Positions 25,072 through 39,673 are shown, counted from the first letter of the stretch. The stretch: 64,000 bases of DNA from Adiantum capillus-veneris (GCA_014529385.2 CM043958.1:154439293-154503292), one strand, 5' to 3'. Translations and numbers: made by a program. The notes: a model not told the origin generated them from the letters alone.

Positions 25072-25655
25072 TGCATGCATTGTGCACAAAATAGTGTGTG
25101 GAAACACACTAATTTGTGCACAATCACACACTAATGCTTGCATTAGTGTGTGATTGTGCATAAATTAGTGTGTGAAAACAAACTAATTTGTGCACAATCA
25201 CACATTAATGCAAGCATTAGTGTGTGTGTATAATGCATGCACACACTAATGCTTGCATTAGTGTGTGCTTGTAACGCATGCACACACTAATGCGGACATT
25301 AGTGTGTGATTGTGCACAAAATAGTGTGTGAAAATACACTATTTTGTGCACAATCACACACTAATGCAAGCATTAGTCTGTGTATAATGCATGCACACCC
25401 TAATGCAAGCATTAGTGTGTGATTGTGCACAAAATAGTGTGTGAAAACACATTAATTTGTGCACAATCACACACTAATGCAAGCATTAGGGTGTGTGTAT
25501 AATGCTTGCACACTAATTCATGCACAAGCACACCCTAATGCAAGCATTAGTGTGTGCTTGTAACGCATGCACGCACTAATGCGGGAATTAGTGTGTGTAT
25601 AATGCATGCACACACTAATGCACGCATTAGTGTCTGATTGTGCACAAAATAGAGT
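24330..25655. repeat. 1.3-kb array of nested palindromes (ACACACTAATGCATGCATTAGTGTGT type)
   Basis: Dozens of copies of CACACACTAATGC and its complement alternate, forming units such as CTAATGCAAGCATTAG and CACTAATTTGTGCACAAATT, many of them perfect palindromes. Much of the array alternates purine and pyrimidine. A (CA)n run sits at 25034-25070 and TG-rich sequence ends the array. Open frames across it on both strands are products of the repeat. It lies wholly in the intron (24045-25783) of the minus-strand TnpA-like gene. Confidence 0.9.
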
Positions 25656-25783
25656 GTGTGTGTGTGTGTACAATGTGTGTGTGCATGTGTGTGCATGTGT
25701 GTGTGTGTGCAATGTGTATGCATTGTGTGTGTGTTTGTGTGTGTGTAGAAGAACGAGAAGAAAGAGAGAGTTCGAGCACTTAC

Positions 25784-25973
25784 AGTCGTGACCTCGATCG
25801 CTTGGATATGGTGGGGATGGAGATGAAGAGGGTAATAGAGGTTGGAGATGGAGAGGGAGAAGGAGAGAGAGCTTGGAGATGGAGAGGGAAACAGGCCCGC
25901 ACAGAAGAGGAGCTCGTTTTTAAATTTTTGGCATTCAATTTCACGGGGGCACGCAAGTGCCCCCTTTATATAG
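25784..25973 (-). promoter_or_regulatory. TATA box and 5' exon of the TnpA-like gene
   Basis: On the minus strand TATATAAA (25966-25973) is followed about 30 bases later by GA-rich/CT-rich transcribed sequence and a consensus donor, GTAAGT (25778-25783). The matching acceptor is at 24045-24046. This gives a mostly non-coding first exon. It is a by-eye prediction. Confidence 0.45.
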
Positions 25974-25987
25974 AAAAATTTGCTAGG

Positions 25988-26052
25988 GATTTTACCGCGC
26001 GTATTACCGCGCATGTTCCCGCCTGTATTACCGCGTGTATTACCGCAAAAAT
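25988..26052. repeat. TACCGCG motif cluster upstream of the TATA box
   Basis: Four copies of (A/T)TTACCGCG(C/T) and one variant (TTCCCGCC) occur in 65 bases, 15-80 bases upstream of the TATA box and about 150 bases from the divergent TNP2 frame. Confidence 0.55.
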
Positions 26053-26209
26053 CTTTGATGACACTACATGTGTTACGCTGACTGCATGACCTCTTGTACC
26101 CACCTCCCCTCTATCTTTAATGAGTGTCAGTCATGTCAGTACCAACATTCTTGATTCTTCTTTTTCTTATTTAATTTTTTCTTATTTAGTGTGTGGTCGT
26201 GTGTGCAGG

Positions 26210-28740
<2,531 letters not shown>

Positions 28741-28741
28741 G

Positions 28742-29095
28742 ACTCCTTCATACGAAGGTTGAAAAGTTTTTGCATCAGGAAAATCTTATTGCTAGCCGTA
28801 TCCTTTTTGTAAGTGTTGCATAATTTCTGTCATAAAGCATTAAGAGTCTCATATTCTAACACTGAAAAGTACACCGACTCACCAAGGTGCATTTTAATCG
28901 TAGACCTGTATAGCTCATCAAGCTCCTCCCACTGAAATTAAGTCATGTGGATATCTTCAATTCTATCCCCATAGGCAATAGGCAACTTTTGCTTCTTTTG
29001 GACAAGCACATCATGCATTTGGTTCTTCCAAGCTGAAAATTAGTGCCATAAAACTTCAATATGTCATAAATGTCACAGTCTTTGCTATTAGACAT
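28742..29095 (-). pseudogene. Copia gag N-terminal fragment
   Basis: The ATG at 29095 opens MSNSKDCDIYDILKFYG. With shifts of frame it continues through TNFQ and further segments to NKIFLMQKLFNLRMKES near 28790-28740. This is the usual order of copia gag (target-W region, then LxxKLxxLRM). It stops where the transposase remnant begins, so one of the two interrupted the other. Confidence 0.55.
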
Positions 29096-29666
29096 GGTGA
29101 CAAAACTACCAAAAGATTTTGGTAAAATTTCGACAGAGTCTCCTTTGTATTTGGGACTGTGTCAACCAAAATACGAGACAAAATGACCAAGTATGTCACT
29201 CACAAAGCATTAAAGAGTGAAATGCCTCTCAAAAGCACATTATATAGAGATAATCTGAGGCGCATAAATTATCAAACTGACCATAGACCGCAAACTCTAC
29301 GTCAAAAGCACCTATACCACTTTATAAATGTCCTATTGCGAGGCCTCGTAAGGGATGGTCCAACTACCTGTATCACTGAAGGTACCTCCACATTTGAGAA
29401 TACCCCAGCTCAATGAAAACCTCATGCAAAAAGGAATGTTAAGTCTTTAAAGTGAGAGAGAGTGAAAGAGAAATGGACCCCCTTCCGTGCACACACTACG
29501 CGCTCACCGTTCAAGTTCGCATGGGGGGGGGTTTACATATGGATCTCTCTAAGTAAATCACCCATGCTTGACAGATGCAATTTCATATGAATAACTCACA
29601 CAAACACTCATGACAGCAAGCACACACAATGACAATGCTGGTCTATACAAGACATTTAAGCAACAA

Positions 29667-29704
<38 letters not shown>

Positions 29705-30023
29705 CCACAGAAAGAAGCAACTGAACTCAAAGGTTCAATGAGGAAGCGAATGGAATTTCTAGATTTGGAGTGAATGCTCCATTGGTACTTGGACAAGACA
29801 AATTCTTTGAGGTGCAAAATAATCTTTGTTGCTATACATCGGATCAATCTTCATGAAGAACGTGCCCAATCACATGGTGGTTTTAAAGCCTTATAGTCTG
29901 CTTGTTTTTTATTACGGAAAGCACATTTGAATACAAGTGTAGGGGGGTGGCATTTTACTAGGTAACTTTTGTCTCCAGGGAGGGGTGGGAGGGTAATACA
30001 ATATAGGGAGAGAGTGAGAGAGA

Positions 30024-30026
<3 letters not shown>
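29096..30026. other. Intergenic sequence, no gene recognised
   Basis: Possibly the untranslated leader of the copia fragment. It holds a (TC)n tract at 29670-29702 and a short G run near 29524. Nothing else is supported. Confidence 0.4.
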
Positions 30027-30250
<224 letters not shown>

Positions 30251-31990
30251 TATTAAGAAAAAAAGCTCGCTCCAAAAACCAATTTTGGAGCAAAAGTAAG
30301 CTTTTTTTTTAAATTGCTCAGTTGAGCAAAAATTTGGAAAACCCTCCTTTCAAAGCTCCCTCGAAACCTCAACTCTCCTACATGCATACTTAGCTAATTG
30401 TGGATATACCATCATATGCTAATTCTACACATTGTTTAGCTTAGGTAGACATAAAATTTAAGCTTAACCCCGCACTCTTTTGAGGATATACACAACAAGG
30501 AGGGAAAAACTCATTGGTTAGTAACTTTACGATTAAGCGTTCTCAACCAAAGCATTGCTAGAATGGGTACCTTCTCAAAAAGTTTTGAGTTTTGTTGAAT
30601 GGCCGTCTCTTGTATGCATCCAACAACGCCAATGAAGGCTTTGTAGCCTCGTTACCAAGAATGCCAAGGATTGTGCCTTGGTCGCCTCCTTGGAGGGAGT
30701 TGAGAAGGAGGAGGTGATGGTGTTGGTGGTGCCTGCTGGTGGTGTGCTCTCACCGCCCGCAGAAGTTTTGCTACAGACTTCTGATGAGGCGTGTTATTTT
30801 TGGTGCATGTTTTTTGGCTCCTTGCCTCGCATATTGCTATTTTTGGCTACATGCCTCTCACGTCACTGCTTTTCATGCAATGAACTTTGGTTGTCCTTCG
30901 CTTTTAGCTATGAGTTCACATGGTCCTCTCTTTGTGGAGTCCTTTTCTCCTAGTTATATGTGGGTGGTCAAAAAAATAATCATTTTCCTAAAAGTAGGGG
31001 CTTTTGAAACATTTCCTTTTTCCCTAAGATTTAAAATATAGAATCAACATAACTTCTACATACGATGTCCAATTTCATTATCGATTGTTTTGGACAGAGC
31101 CCTAATTGTTATTATGCTCAATAATGCTCCTAAATTTATTTAAAAAAACTTGTGTGGACACAAAATTTATAAAAAAAAACTCAAGCACATTACAGAGGGG
31201 CTAATTTACGACTTTTCAAAGAGGATGAAAGTGACTTCTTGGTTGAACATTGCTAAAACACATCCATCCTCACCTTAGAGGAGGATTATATCTACCCAAA
31301 AGTTCTTGGACACTAAATCAACTAACCAAGAATGGATGCATTTCCTAGTGACCATTGACACATGTGCTCTAGAGTCCTAAACCCAGTTTCATGAGAGGGC
31401 TATGATATTATCCCAATTAGGAGGGTAACATAAATAGAAGACCCTACAAAGGTTGAGATGGAGAAGAGTATAAGGCAACAAATGTTGGTGCCAAAATGAG
31501 AAAGACCCGAAGCATCAAATGGTGGGCTCATATAAACAACATTAAGGAAGAGCTAAACAAACACTGACAACGAGATAGTTCATATTAAAAAACTCTTCAA
31601 AATATGCTTTGCACCAAATGATGACAATCATCATATGGAAAGGCAATAGTACAAACAAAAACGTGCACACTCCAAAGATAAACAGCTTGAAGACAAATAG
31701 GATTTCTTGCTCACATGGAAGCCTACCATTGCATCGAAGCAAAGATCCAATGAAGACAAGGGTTGTGCTGTAAGGCTTATTGTGACATAGATAAATATTT
31801 GGGGGACCCAATCCCTAAAATGAAACTATGAAGGAAACCAAAAACAGATAATGATGTGATGTCGTCTTAACACTCCAAGTCATCCAAGAAAGATGAGTAC
31901 AAGCTTACTAAAGTTGAGTGACAATACATCAAGGATCAAAAGTGTATCCTTAAGGATGCCTGGGGGAGATAAATAGGAGGAACAACAAGA
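30251..31990. other. Degraded sequence, no gene recognised
   Basis: Frames under 100 codons occur at 30678-31041 and 31542-31811 without motifs. Nothing here is annotated as a gene. Confidence 0.4.
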
Positions 31991-31992
31991 AG

Positions 31993-32550
31993 TGACTCAT
32001 CTATGAGCACAAAATGAAGAACTATTTTTCAAGCTTCTTGCAATGGAAGCTGTCTTGGCAGCCAGAGAGAATGAGATAGTGGAACGAGCCCTCCAAGTAG
32101 CCATTCAAGAGTCCTCTCCAATGCCAAAGAACAACTAGAAATGGCTTATCCATGAGCACAAAATAAAGAACTAAAGCTCAAGATTCACGCAATGGAAGCC
32201 ACCTTAACAGCCAAAGACAACGAGACAGCAAAATAAGGCCGCCAAGCAACCATTGAATAGTCCTCTACAAGGTCAAAGAACATACTAAGGCAACTGACAA
32301 AGAAATAAAGCTCAAAGAACTTGAAGAATCCACAGCTCGGGAAGCAACAGATCTAAGGAAAAGGGTAGAAGTTTTAGCCAAGGGGGCTTCATTTGTGGAC
32401 ATAGACCCACTGAATATTGATAGTGCCTCTGAAGACCCCAAAGACCAAAAGAATCCGTGGAAGTTTTTCCATACTGCATTTGAATCCCTCTGTTGTGAAA
32501 AAATAAACCCATGCATCACCTTGAAGCTCTTCACCATACTTTAGAACAGT
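31993..32550 (+). pseudogene. Decayed coiled-coil coding sequence with a 148-bp internal duplication
   Basis: Two adjacent units (about 31993-32142 and 32143-32290) share ATGAGCACAAAAT, GCAATGGAAGC and CAACCATT or CCATTCAAG. Read with shifts, they encode Lys/Glu/Ala heptad-like sequence. After them comes a short better-preserved stretch, KELEESTAREATDLRKRVEV and then FVDIDPLNIDSASEDPKD. Stops are frequent. It could be a retrotransposon accessory ORF or a host gene; the product is unknown. Confidence 0.35.
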
Positions 32551-33050
32551 GACCACTCTATTCGGAATGTCAAAGGATGAAGCTTGACGATGGAGATATG
32601 ACAAAGTAAAGCAAACCTTGACCACCTTAGAACCATAAGTAGTGCCACCTACTAAGCTTTAATTGCACTTACTTGCACAACCTTAAAGCCAAATTGAGAG
32701 ACTTTAGCAAGGACATCTTGAGAAAGCTAGATGTTCTTGGAGTAGCTAATCAAGCATGTTTATGAATCTTTGGTTGTGCTTGAGGTTGTGCATAATAGTA
32801 AATATAGGGTAGGAAGCACACTTGGTAATCCACTAGCATACACATTGTGTCCTTGGTACACACATGGAGTAGCTACATCATTCGATGTTGCATTAGGTGA
32901 GAGAGCATTGAGAATTTGAGCTAACAAGCATATGGCATTGGTAGGAACCGGCATGCATTGTGTACCAAGTAGTGTAGGTCATTGAATAGGAATGGTAGAG
33001 CTTGCGATGCACACACGATGCATCTCTTGAGACAACCAATGTAGTGGTAT

Positions 33051-33440
33051 GTGTAGATAGTTTCCACGTTCTACGTTAGGGTTAGCTTCCTTGTTTGTTA
33101 GTGGCCGCACAACTTTGGTAGGTGTAGATAGTTTCAACACTCTATGTTAGAGATAACTTCCTTGGTTAGAGTGAGCACTATATTGCAGTGGTCGCACAAG
33201 TTTAGTAGCAAAATGGCGTATCATTGCAAATCGTGTTATTTCTTAGCTAGGTTGAATTGAAAATCTAGTAGGACCTTTGGCTAGGCTAGAAATTTTATCT
33301 AATTATTGTAGTCGTACTCGGGAATCAGCTTTCAGCTAATGAGAGTTGGGAATGTTGTGAGAATGAAGATGATGATGTGTGGTAAGAGTATCGATGTGTT
33401 GTGAGAATGAAGATGATGGTGTGGTAAGAGTATCGATGTG
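33051..33440. repeat. Two small tandem duplications
   Basis: GTGTAGATAGTTTC-type units lie at 33051-33120 and 33122-33216. A 43-bp unit (TTGTGAGAATGAAGATGATG...) is repeated at 33355-33440. A (TC)n tract follows at 33696-33719. Confidence 0.7.
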
Positions 33441-35165
33441 TTCTTCCTTCGTAACTCACAAGTGCACCTCCCTACAACAGTACCAAAAGTAAAGCGTAGC
33501 ATACTCCACGGGTCAACCCAAAACCTCTTTAGCGTCAATCTGAGGGGCAAGTTGACCCAAGACCTACCTATGGCACATCCCCAAACCCCTACATAGGTGG
33601 AGACAATGAGAAACGAAGACCCACCATAAAAAAGAAGCCATACATCTACACCAAGTGCCCCTATTCTGTCACTCAACCACGATGCAATACTCCTTCCTCT
33701 CTCTCTCTCTCTCTCTCTCAAGCACACAAGCACGCCTTATCTTGCCAAGGAGCTACTGTAGCTCTTCTCCACTTTGGATAAGGTCATGTAGCACCATCGC
33801 TAGCTAGATACCCCCTTCTACCGTAGCCAATGTTCCTCAATCCCAAGCCACACAAGGCCGAACACAAGCCAACCAATAATTCAAAAAGGCATTAAGCATC
33901 AGACATAATAAAGTGGAGTGGTCCATTACAGTGCTTCCATCCAAGGTGTACTTGAGCCCTTGTTATTCTCTGGTCTCTTCACACTCTATCCTTCAGCCTG
34001 TTTTTTCTTTGCTAGATCGAGGGCAAGTGCTGCCAGTCCCATATCCAACTATTGCCCTTTCACAATTGCTGGCTCCCTTATTTTATATATTTATATTTGG
34101 AGGATTCGAGGTCATTGTATACAGTTCTGGTACTGGCTTTTAAGTTGCATTGTACACAATTTTGTAGTACAAATAGTGGCATGCGATGTATTCTGCCCAT
34201 TGGCCTCTTTTGTACTGACTCTCTACCGAAGACTACATCTGCACAAACTGACAGAATCATGATCTGCAAGAACTCTTCCTTCTTTATACAGACATCAACC
34301 ACGACTGTTCATCTTGTCTTCCACACTAAGGGCACCGTTTGTGTTGTCCCTGGTACCAAATTATTAACTTCACGGAATCTAAAGGTTGACGTGCCTTACA
34401 CCTATACTGGAATGATGATTGTAGTCCAAGCAAGCAAATGTTGCCTCCATTACCTAAATATAAACATAGCTTAACATGACTTCAGACTATTTTAAGTAGC
34501 CTTTGATGGTTGCTCTGGAGCCAAAAAGCACTTGCACATTTGTATTCCATGGCCCCTTTCACTGAAGACTTTCAGTTATGACTCCGTGCTCATCAAATAT
34601 CCTAATTGTGTAAGATATGGGAAATACTGTTCTATTTGTGTAGAATGATCATACCTTGTGAAAGAAAACTAATCCTATTTGCATGTATACAAATACAAGC
34701 CATTGAGACGTACTAAATTATCTTTGAATAGTTCAGCCATGCAAAGCTCTGTCGATGCTTTGCATGTGATGAGTAGGGAGAGGGCAGATGTTACAAGCCT
34801 TCATTTACAATTTTAATTTGTATCTCACATTGGAATATGGGCCAAGGGATCTTTGGAAAAATATACAATCAAAGAAAAATCAGAACCATCCTTCTAAGTA
34901 CGCTGTCTACTGTTGACAAATATGAGAATAATCAGAACCACCCTTCTAATATGCTGTCTACTACTGACAAATATGTAAACAATGGGTAGCTCACCCTCTC
35001 CTGTGGTCATACCCTTGCCAAATATTTAAGCAATTGCCATATGAGATCTGTGTAACTCGGGTCTGTGTCACTTCACAGGCCACTCTAGAAAACTGATGGT
35101 GCAAAAAACAGATGCTGCCGCTTACTAACATTTGCCTGTATTCTCCTAAAGCCTTCCTAAGGTAC
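33441..35165. other. 3' flank of the aspartyl protease gene, no gene recognised
   Basis: Open frames of up to 140 codons (33918-34474, plus strand) carry no motif and overlap one another in all three frames. The part just below 35166 is presumably the protease 3' untranslated region. Confidence 0.4.
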
Positions 35166-37220
35166 CTAAGATGACAAAGAGACCAGAAGTGTTGTAAGAC
35201 ATAACCACAGCATTGCCTGGAAACTTCTTAAGGGGGATCGGAACATGCTATATCCAGCACTGCCCATGGGAATGGTGGAGGACAAAACATTTGTTCTTTG
35301 CCCTGTTGACGACAACACTGTGACGTTGGAGCCACCTGTTGTACACAAGACGTTAGCTCATACATCAAACACAAACTTTGAAATCAAGGCTTCTTTGGCA
35401 CATACAATCATAGTCAACCCAACCAATGCGCTGCTGCTCCAAATCATAGACCACGAGCCTATCCTTCAACACAAGATCTGCAAGAAGATTGATCACCAAT
35501 AGTTGAGATAGCCTGCAAAGCCAAACTAAAATATTAAGTCACGCAGCAAGCCCGCACCTCCCAAGATATTGAGGTTCAAAGCACTTGATCCGGTTGTTTG
35601 GAATCCTATACACCAGCCCTGTCCCTGAATCATCAATGTTCGGTCATTTCCTCAAAAGTTTCATGAATAAGATGCAAATTGGAAGTCAAGCAGCCTTAAT
35701 AGATCAATGCTACCATAGAAGCAAACGACATGGTCAATCCTTTCAGCCGACACAGCTGAGGAAAATACTGGACCAAGTCTTGAGGGCGCATACAAGTCAA
35801 ATACACCATGCTAGAAATTCAAAAGAGGGTTCATAGGACCATACAGGTTGTCCCTCTACTTGAATGAGGTATTCCAAGGGCCTGATAATCATGTCAGAGC
35901 CTGCCCCATCTCCATCAAAAGTGAAAGTAACTGTAGGGAAAACTTCATCTACACTGCATAATCACATTTTTCAAATTTTAGCCAACGAACCCTTACGTGG
36001 GCAAGGAAAAGGCTAGTATGAAAAGAGTGTTTTGACTTTTGAGAGACAAATAATTAGCATCATTACCTCTCAGTATATGGCACGCAGATCATTCCTTGCC
36101 AGCGGAATCTGGATGTTCCCACTGGCATGGCATCAAAAATCTTTGACCAAAACACACATAATGTCAGCCTTCACGTTCAAAAGAAGTGTAGGCACTGAGA
36201 TTCAGGTGATACGTACTGCTTTGAGTAGGGGTTCATATGCTGCATCGGAGAGGTACGTGAGTGTTGTTCCGCTATCAACAATCGTGCCTCCATTAGGAGA
36301 AGCAGAGGAATCTATGGGGATAGATACATCCTTGACACTGATGCTTTTTAAATCTACATTGTAATGAGGTCTGCACAGGTCAAAACATTACTAGAGTTCA
36401 ATTTGAACTAGGCATGCAGAAAGTTAAGAATCAAGTTGTTTGACTTACGTATTTTGTAAAATAGGAGTATAGACAAGTCCAGGCGCTTGCACTTTGCCAA
36501 TAACAAGGATTCCTCCACCTTCCCCATCATTTTCCAAGCAGTGGGCAAACACTCCAGGTGCCTCATTCTTGCTCCGAAGTTGCGAAATAATCGATAGGCT
36601 CGACTGCCCAAAACCTAGAATTCCATCTAAAGCCTGATCTGAACTGCGCAACTCCCCACCCTGTCTTGTCCCGCAACTGCACAATATTGGTGACATCCAT
36701 TCAACATTAGAGCTTAAAAGAGCTACATAGACAAACACATCATAACAAACCATGACAATGGTAGAACACAGCATAAGCTCACTTCAACACAAGAGCTTCA
36801 AAGAGCGATGTAGACAAACATAGCATCAGATTTGATACAACTCAAAAGTTGTGGCAAAAGTACAACACAATAAAACTAACCCAAAGGCCACAATGGCGCT
36901 TGCATTGATAGAGCTGTTTTTTGCTACGATGTTGAGCTGCAATGAATCCCTGACAAAAAATCCTTCTGATGAGCTTCCATCCCCGTAGCCAAGCTGATAA
37001 ACGCAAGCCTCTTCTGCAAGACATCCACTAGAGGCAGCATTGCAGTAGTTGTCCCCGCATAGTACTCTTGAGCTTGTTGAGGATGCACCAGGATCATAAA
37101 GGGCGAGGTGCACCTACAAACACAGTTTTATCCAAAACTTAGGCCCTTGACAATGTGAATGAGGCCTGCTACACCAAACCCAATTCGCCAAGATTAAGCC
37201 TCTATTATTTGCTACCAAAA

Positions 37221-37297
<77 letters not shown>

Positions 37298-37485
37298 AAC
37301 CTACCCCCAGGTCAGTTGTTCTCGAGCAAGTTCTGCAGTTCGCACAGTTTACCCACAAGAGATCACTCCCGGTGTCCACCTGTACATAGTATTTGGAAGG
37401 AGGGTTTCCTAACTGAATTTCTGTGAAGTATAACCTGCGAAGGCGCACCAGCAATTGAAGACGTATTGTTCAACGTGCACACGCG

Positions 37486-37576
<91 letters not shown>

Positions 37577-37850
37577 ACCCAGCTATGTTGGGATCAGCGA
37601 TGCCCCCTAAACGGAAGGAGACAGGATCAGCTTCAGACAGTACTCTGCTACGTCGTTTGCTGTCTCGCCATTGCAGGTGAGACAAATGATCCAAGCTCAC
37701 GGGGTTCCCGCCATGCTTGAATAGCGATCCATTGAACTTGTGCTGTTGCAGAGCGAAAAGGGTGGCGTGGCCGGAGGTAGCAGCGGCGGCGGCGCTGGTG
37801 AGATACAAGGCCAAGAGAGCAAGGAAGAGGAAACGCGCAGGAATCGTCAT
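35166..37850 (-). CDS. A1-family aspartyl protease, probably GPI-anchored
   Basis: Ten exons joined by GT...AG introns give an unbroken 497-residue frame: 37850-37579, 37434-37305, 37113-36881, 36676-36449, 36370-36217, 36140-36067, 35953-35860, 35624-35558, 35477-35406 and 35335-35166. A signal peptide ([15 protein letters not shown]) occupies about residues 1-23. The first catalytic motif is DTGS (Asp111, in [16 protein letters not shown]) and the second DSGT (Asp320, in [14 protein letters not shown]). Further family marks are DGILGFG, YLIQ, GWCIGF, NILGD and [15 protein letters not shown]. The C-terminus ends in a hydrophobic run ([18 protein letters not shown]), as in GPI-anchored plant members. 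It would cleave proteins at the cell surface or in the secretory route; the substrate is unknown. The length fits plant A1 enzymes. It is the only clearly intact host gene seen. Confidence 0.9.
37221..37293. repeat. (CT)n-(CA)n microsatellite in protease intron 2
   Basis: CT repeats (37221-37246) run into CA repeats ending five bases before the splice donor of exon 2 (minus strand). Confidence 0.9.
37480..37574. repeat. (CG)-(CA)n-(GA)n microsatellite in protease intron 1
   Basis: About 95 bases of CG, then CA, then GA repeat fill most of the 144-bp first intron. The GA part abuts the donor site at 37573-37578. Confidence 0.9.
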
Positions 37851-37912
37851 GCAAGGGTGGGCGCGTTTTCTAGCAGACTGGCTCTCTGCTGTTGCGATGT
37901 GTGGCGTTACCC

Positions 37913-37923
37913 TTTACATAAAA
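37913..37923 (-). promoter_or_regulatory. Possible TATA-like element of the protease gene
   Basis: Minus-strand TTATGTAAAG lies about 65-75 bases upstream of the protease ATG, within GC-richer sequence. It is weak by sequence and supported only by position. Confidence 0.3.
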
Positions 37924-38050
37924 AGCGACCGGAGTCAAAACTCAAGACGAAGCCTGCAGCCGCTAAAAATACGAAAGAACCTACATCGGCATTTCCGCGT
38001 TGTCCGAGCCCGATAAATACTAGTATCTGACCCGCGCGTTGCTGCGGCCA

Positions 38051-38626
38051 AAAAGAAGCCTATGATTCGGATGTGAGCTTTTAGACATCTCTTTATACGC
38101 TTGTACATCCACCATCGCTATAACTACTTTCTCCATGGTAGGTCATGCCAAGCTCCAACACACTCCTCTGAATCATGGAATTTAGTCCCCCCCCCCCCCC
38201 CCCCCCCATTTGTGTGTGTGGCTCAATTTGAGGTCTCTTGGGATTGAATTAAGTAATGGGTTCCCTTCGCATGATATCTTGTCTTGCCATCCTATGTTCA
38301 TCTCTAAGGAGGCAGATAATTTGTGATGAGGGTAAAGGGACCATTAGTGGTACTTACCCCCAAAAAGTGGACATACCCACCCCCAAAAGAGGGCCAAACA
38401 TTTGGAATATGCTTGGAATTTTGCATATGTGTCCTGCCATGATTTGTTGAAAAGTATACCAATACTCAACCTTGAGTGTCTCTAATCTCTTAAAATCCTT
38501 CAAATGTGAATTTTCCAATCGTTGATCTTGCATTGCTCTATGCAAGCCTCAAGGCAATCCTCTCACTGGCAGAGAGTGAACTTTACAATTGGTAGAGTGC
38601 CAACTAACTCAGCTCCTTATCGAATG

Positions 38627-38677
<51 letters not shown>

Positions 38678-38757
38678 CACACACACACATACGCTAGTTG
38701 ACATGTGACTAGTGTGAAACCCCTCCTCTCATGCGCCTTGATGTCAAAGGCCAAGGC

Positions 38758-38820
<63 letters not shown>

Positions 38821-39060
38821 CACACAACACAAAATCAGAGCAGGCTCGAATGGGAGCCCCCCCCCCCCTCTCTCCCCTCTCTCTCTCTCTCTCTCTTGCA
38901 CAGTTCACCATTTGATTAGAGATCCATACAACGGCAACCAAAAACACAGAAAAGTTCACTAAGAGTCTCCTACGCACCCTTGGGCTAAAGTCATGGCCCA
39001 TTACTAAAAATTTAGTAGCATACGCAACCTCTTTTCCTTTTATTGGTAACATTTTACTTG
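38051..39060. repeat. Intergenic sequence dominated by C and (TC)n tracts
   Basis: A C run at 38190-38206 and (TC)n tracts at about 38631-38674, 38761-38818 and 38867-38895. The sequence between shows no gene. Open frames over the tracts are repeat products. Confidence 0.8.
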
Positions 39061-39072
39061 ATGTGCATGCCT

Positions 39073-39589
39073 CTAACTATAATGCGGCTTACAATGACTA
39101 CCAAGACTTAAGCTGCTAAGAGTCCCATCATTGTTATTCCAACTGCCACTTAAGCTGCCACTTGAAGATTGATAACCACAATCAAGCCTACCACCTGCAT
39201 TGCCGGTGGTCTTGCTCAACTCATGGCCACCTGTGCCTAGATCATCTTCGTCTGCATGGACTACAACGACACGACCTATTATGGAATTCTCCCCTATAAG
39301 TGGAATCTTTGAGTCTGTCATAGAGGTGTCCACACAACCGTCATCCCCAATAGTCACATTGCCAAGATCTCCAACATGTCTAACTCCATGCTCCATGCCC
39401 TTCGGGTTGAAGTGCCCACCTGTGGACACGCATCCATTTGTTCTATCCCCAAGAGCATGGACATGGAAACCATGTTTCTTAGGTTTTAGCCCACAGAGCT
39501 TCCCTGAGACGTTAGTTGATCCATCGGCATCCTGGGAAAAATACTCAGTACTACCCACACCTTCGTTGCCAAAAAGCCTTGATTGTCAT
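39073..39589 (-). pseudogene. Intronless Cu/Zn superoxide dismutase copy (retrocopy)
   Basis: From the ATG at 39589 the expected N-terminus (MTIKAF) is shifted by one base in a T run, after which the frame reads [17 protein letters not shown] to a stop at 39073. Copper/zinc ligand motifs are present: [48 protein letters not shown] and [10 protein letters not shown]. About six residues usual between EHG and RH are missing, and the C-terminus is an unusual Ser-rich tail of about 33 residues. The intact enzyme converts superoxide to peroxide and oxygen. Plant genes for it have several introns, but this copy has none, which together with the shift and deletion points to a processed pseudogene. 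A short functional form from an internal ATG (39558) cannot be excluded. Confidence 0.82.
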
Positions 39590-39590
39590 C

Positions 39591-39591
<1 letters not shown>

Positions 39592-39673
<82 letters not shown>
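39592..39673. repeat. (CT)n-(CA)n microsatellite upstream of the SOD copy
   Basis: CT repeats (39592-39632) followed by CA repeats (39633-39673), immediately 5' of the SOD frame on its strand. Confidence 0.9.

Noticed and set aside
24297-25712. CRISPR-like array or repetitive secreted proteins
   Set aside because: There are no uniform spacers and the units are nested palindromes in plant DNA; open frames on both strands are forced by the repeat.
30678-31041. Small secreted or membrane protein
   Set aside because: Two overlapping frames with Cys and hydrophobic residues but no start context, homologous motif or conserved neighbour.
33913-34474. Plus-strand gene of up to 140 codons
   Set aside because: Three overlapping frames, none with a domain or splice context; more likely flank of the protease gene.
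39073-39558. Functional Cu/Zn SOD gene
   Set aside because: Intronless, N-terminus out of frame, six residues missing between metal-ligand motifs, abnormal tail; treated as a retrocopy, with some doubt.
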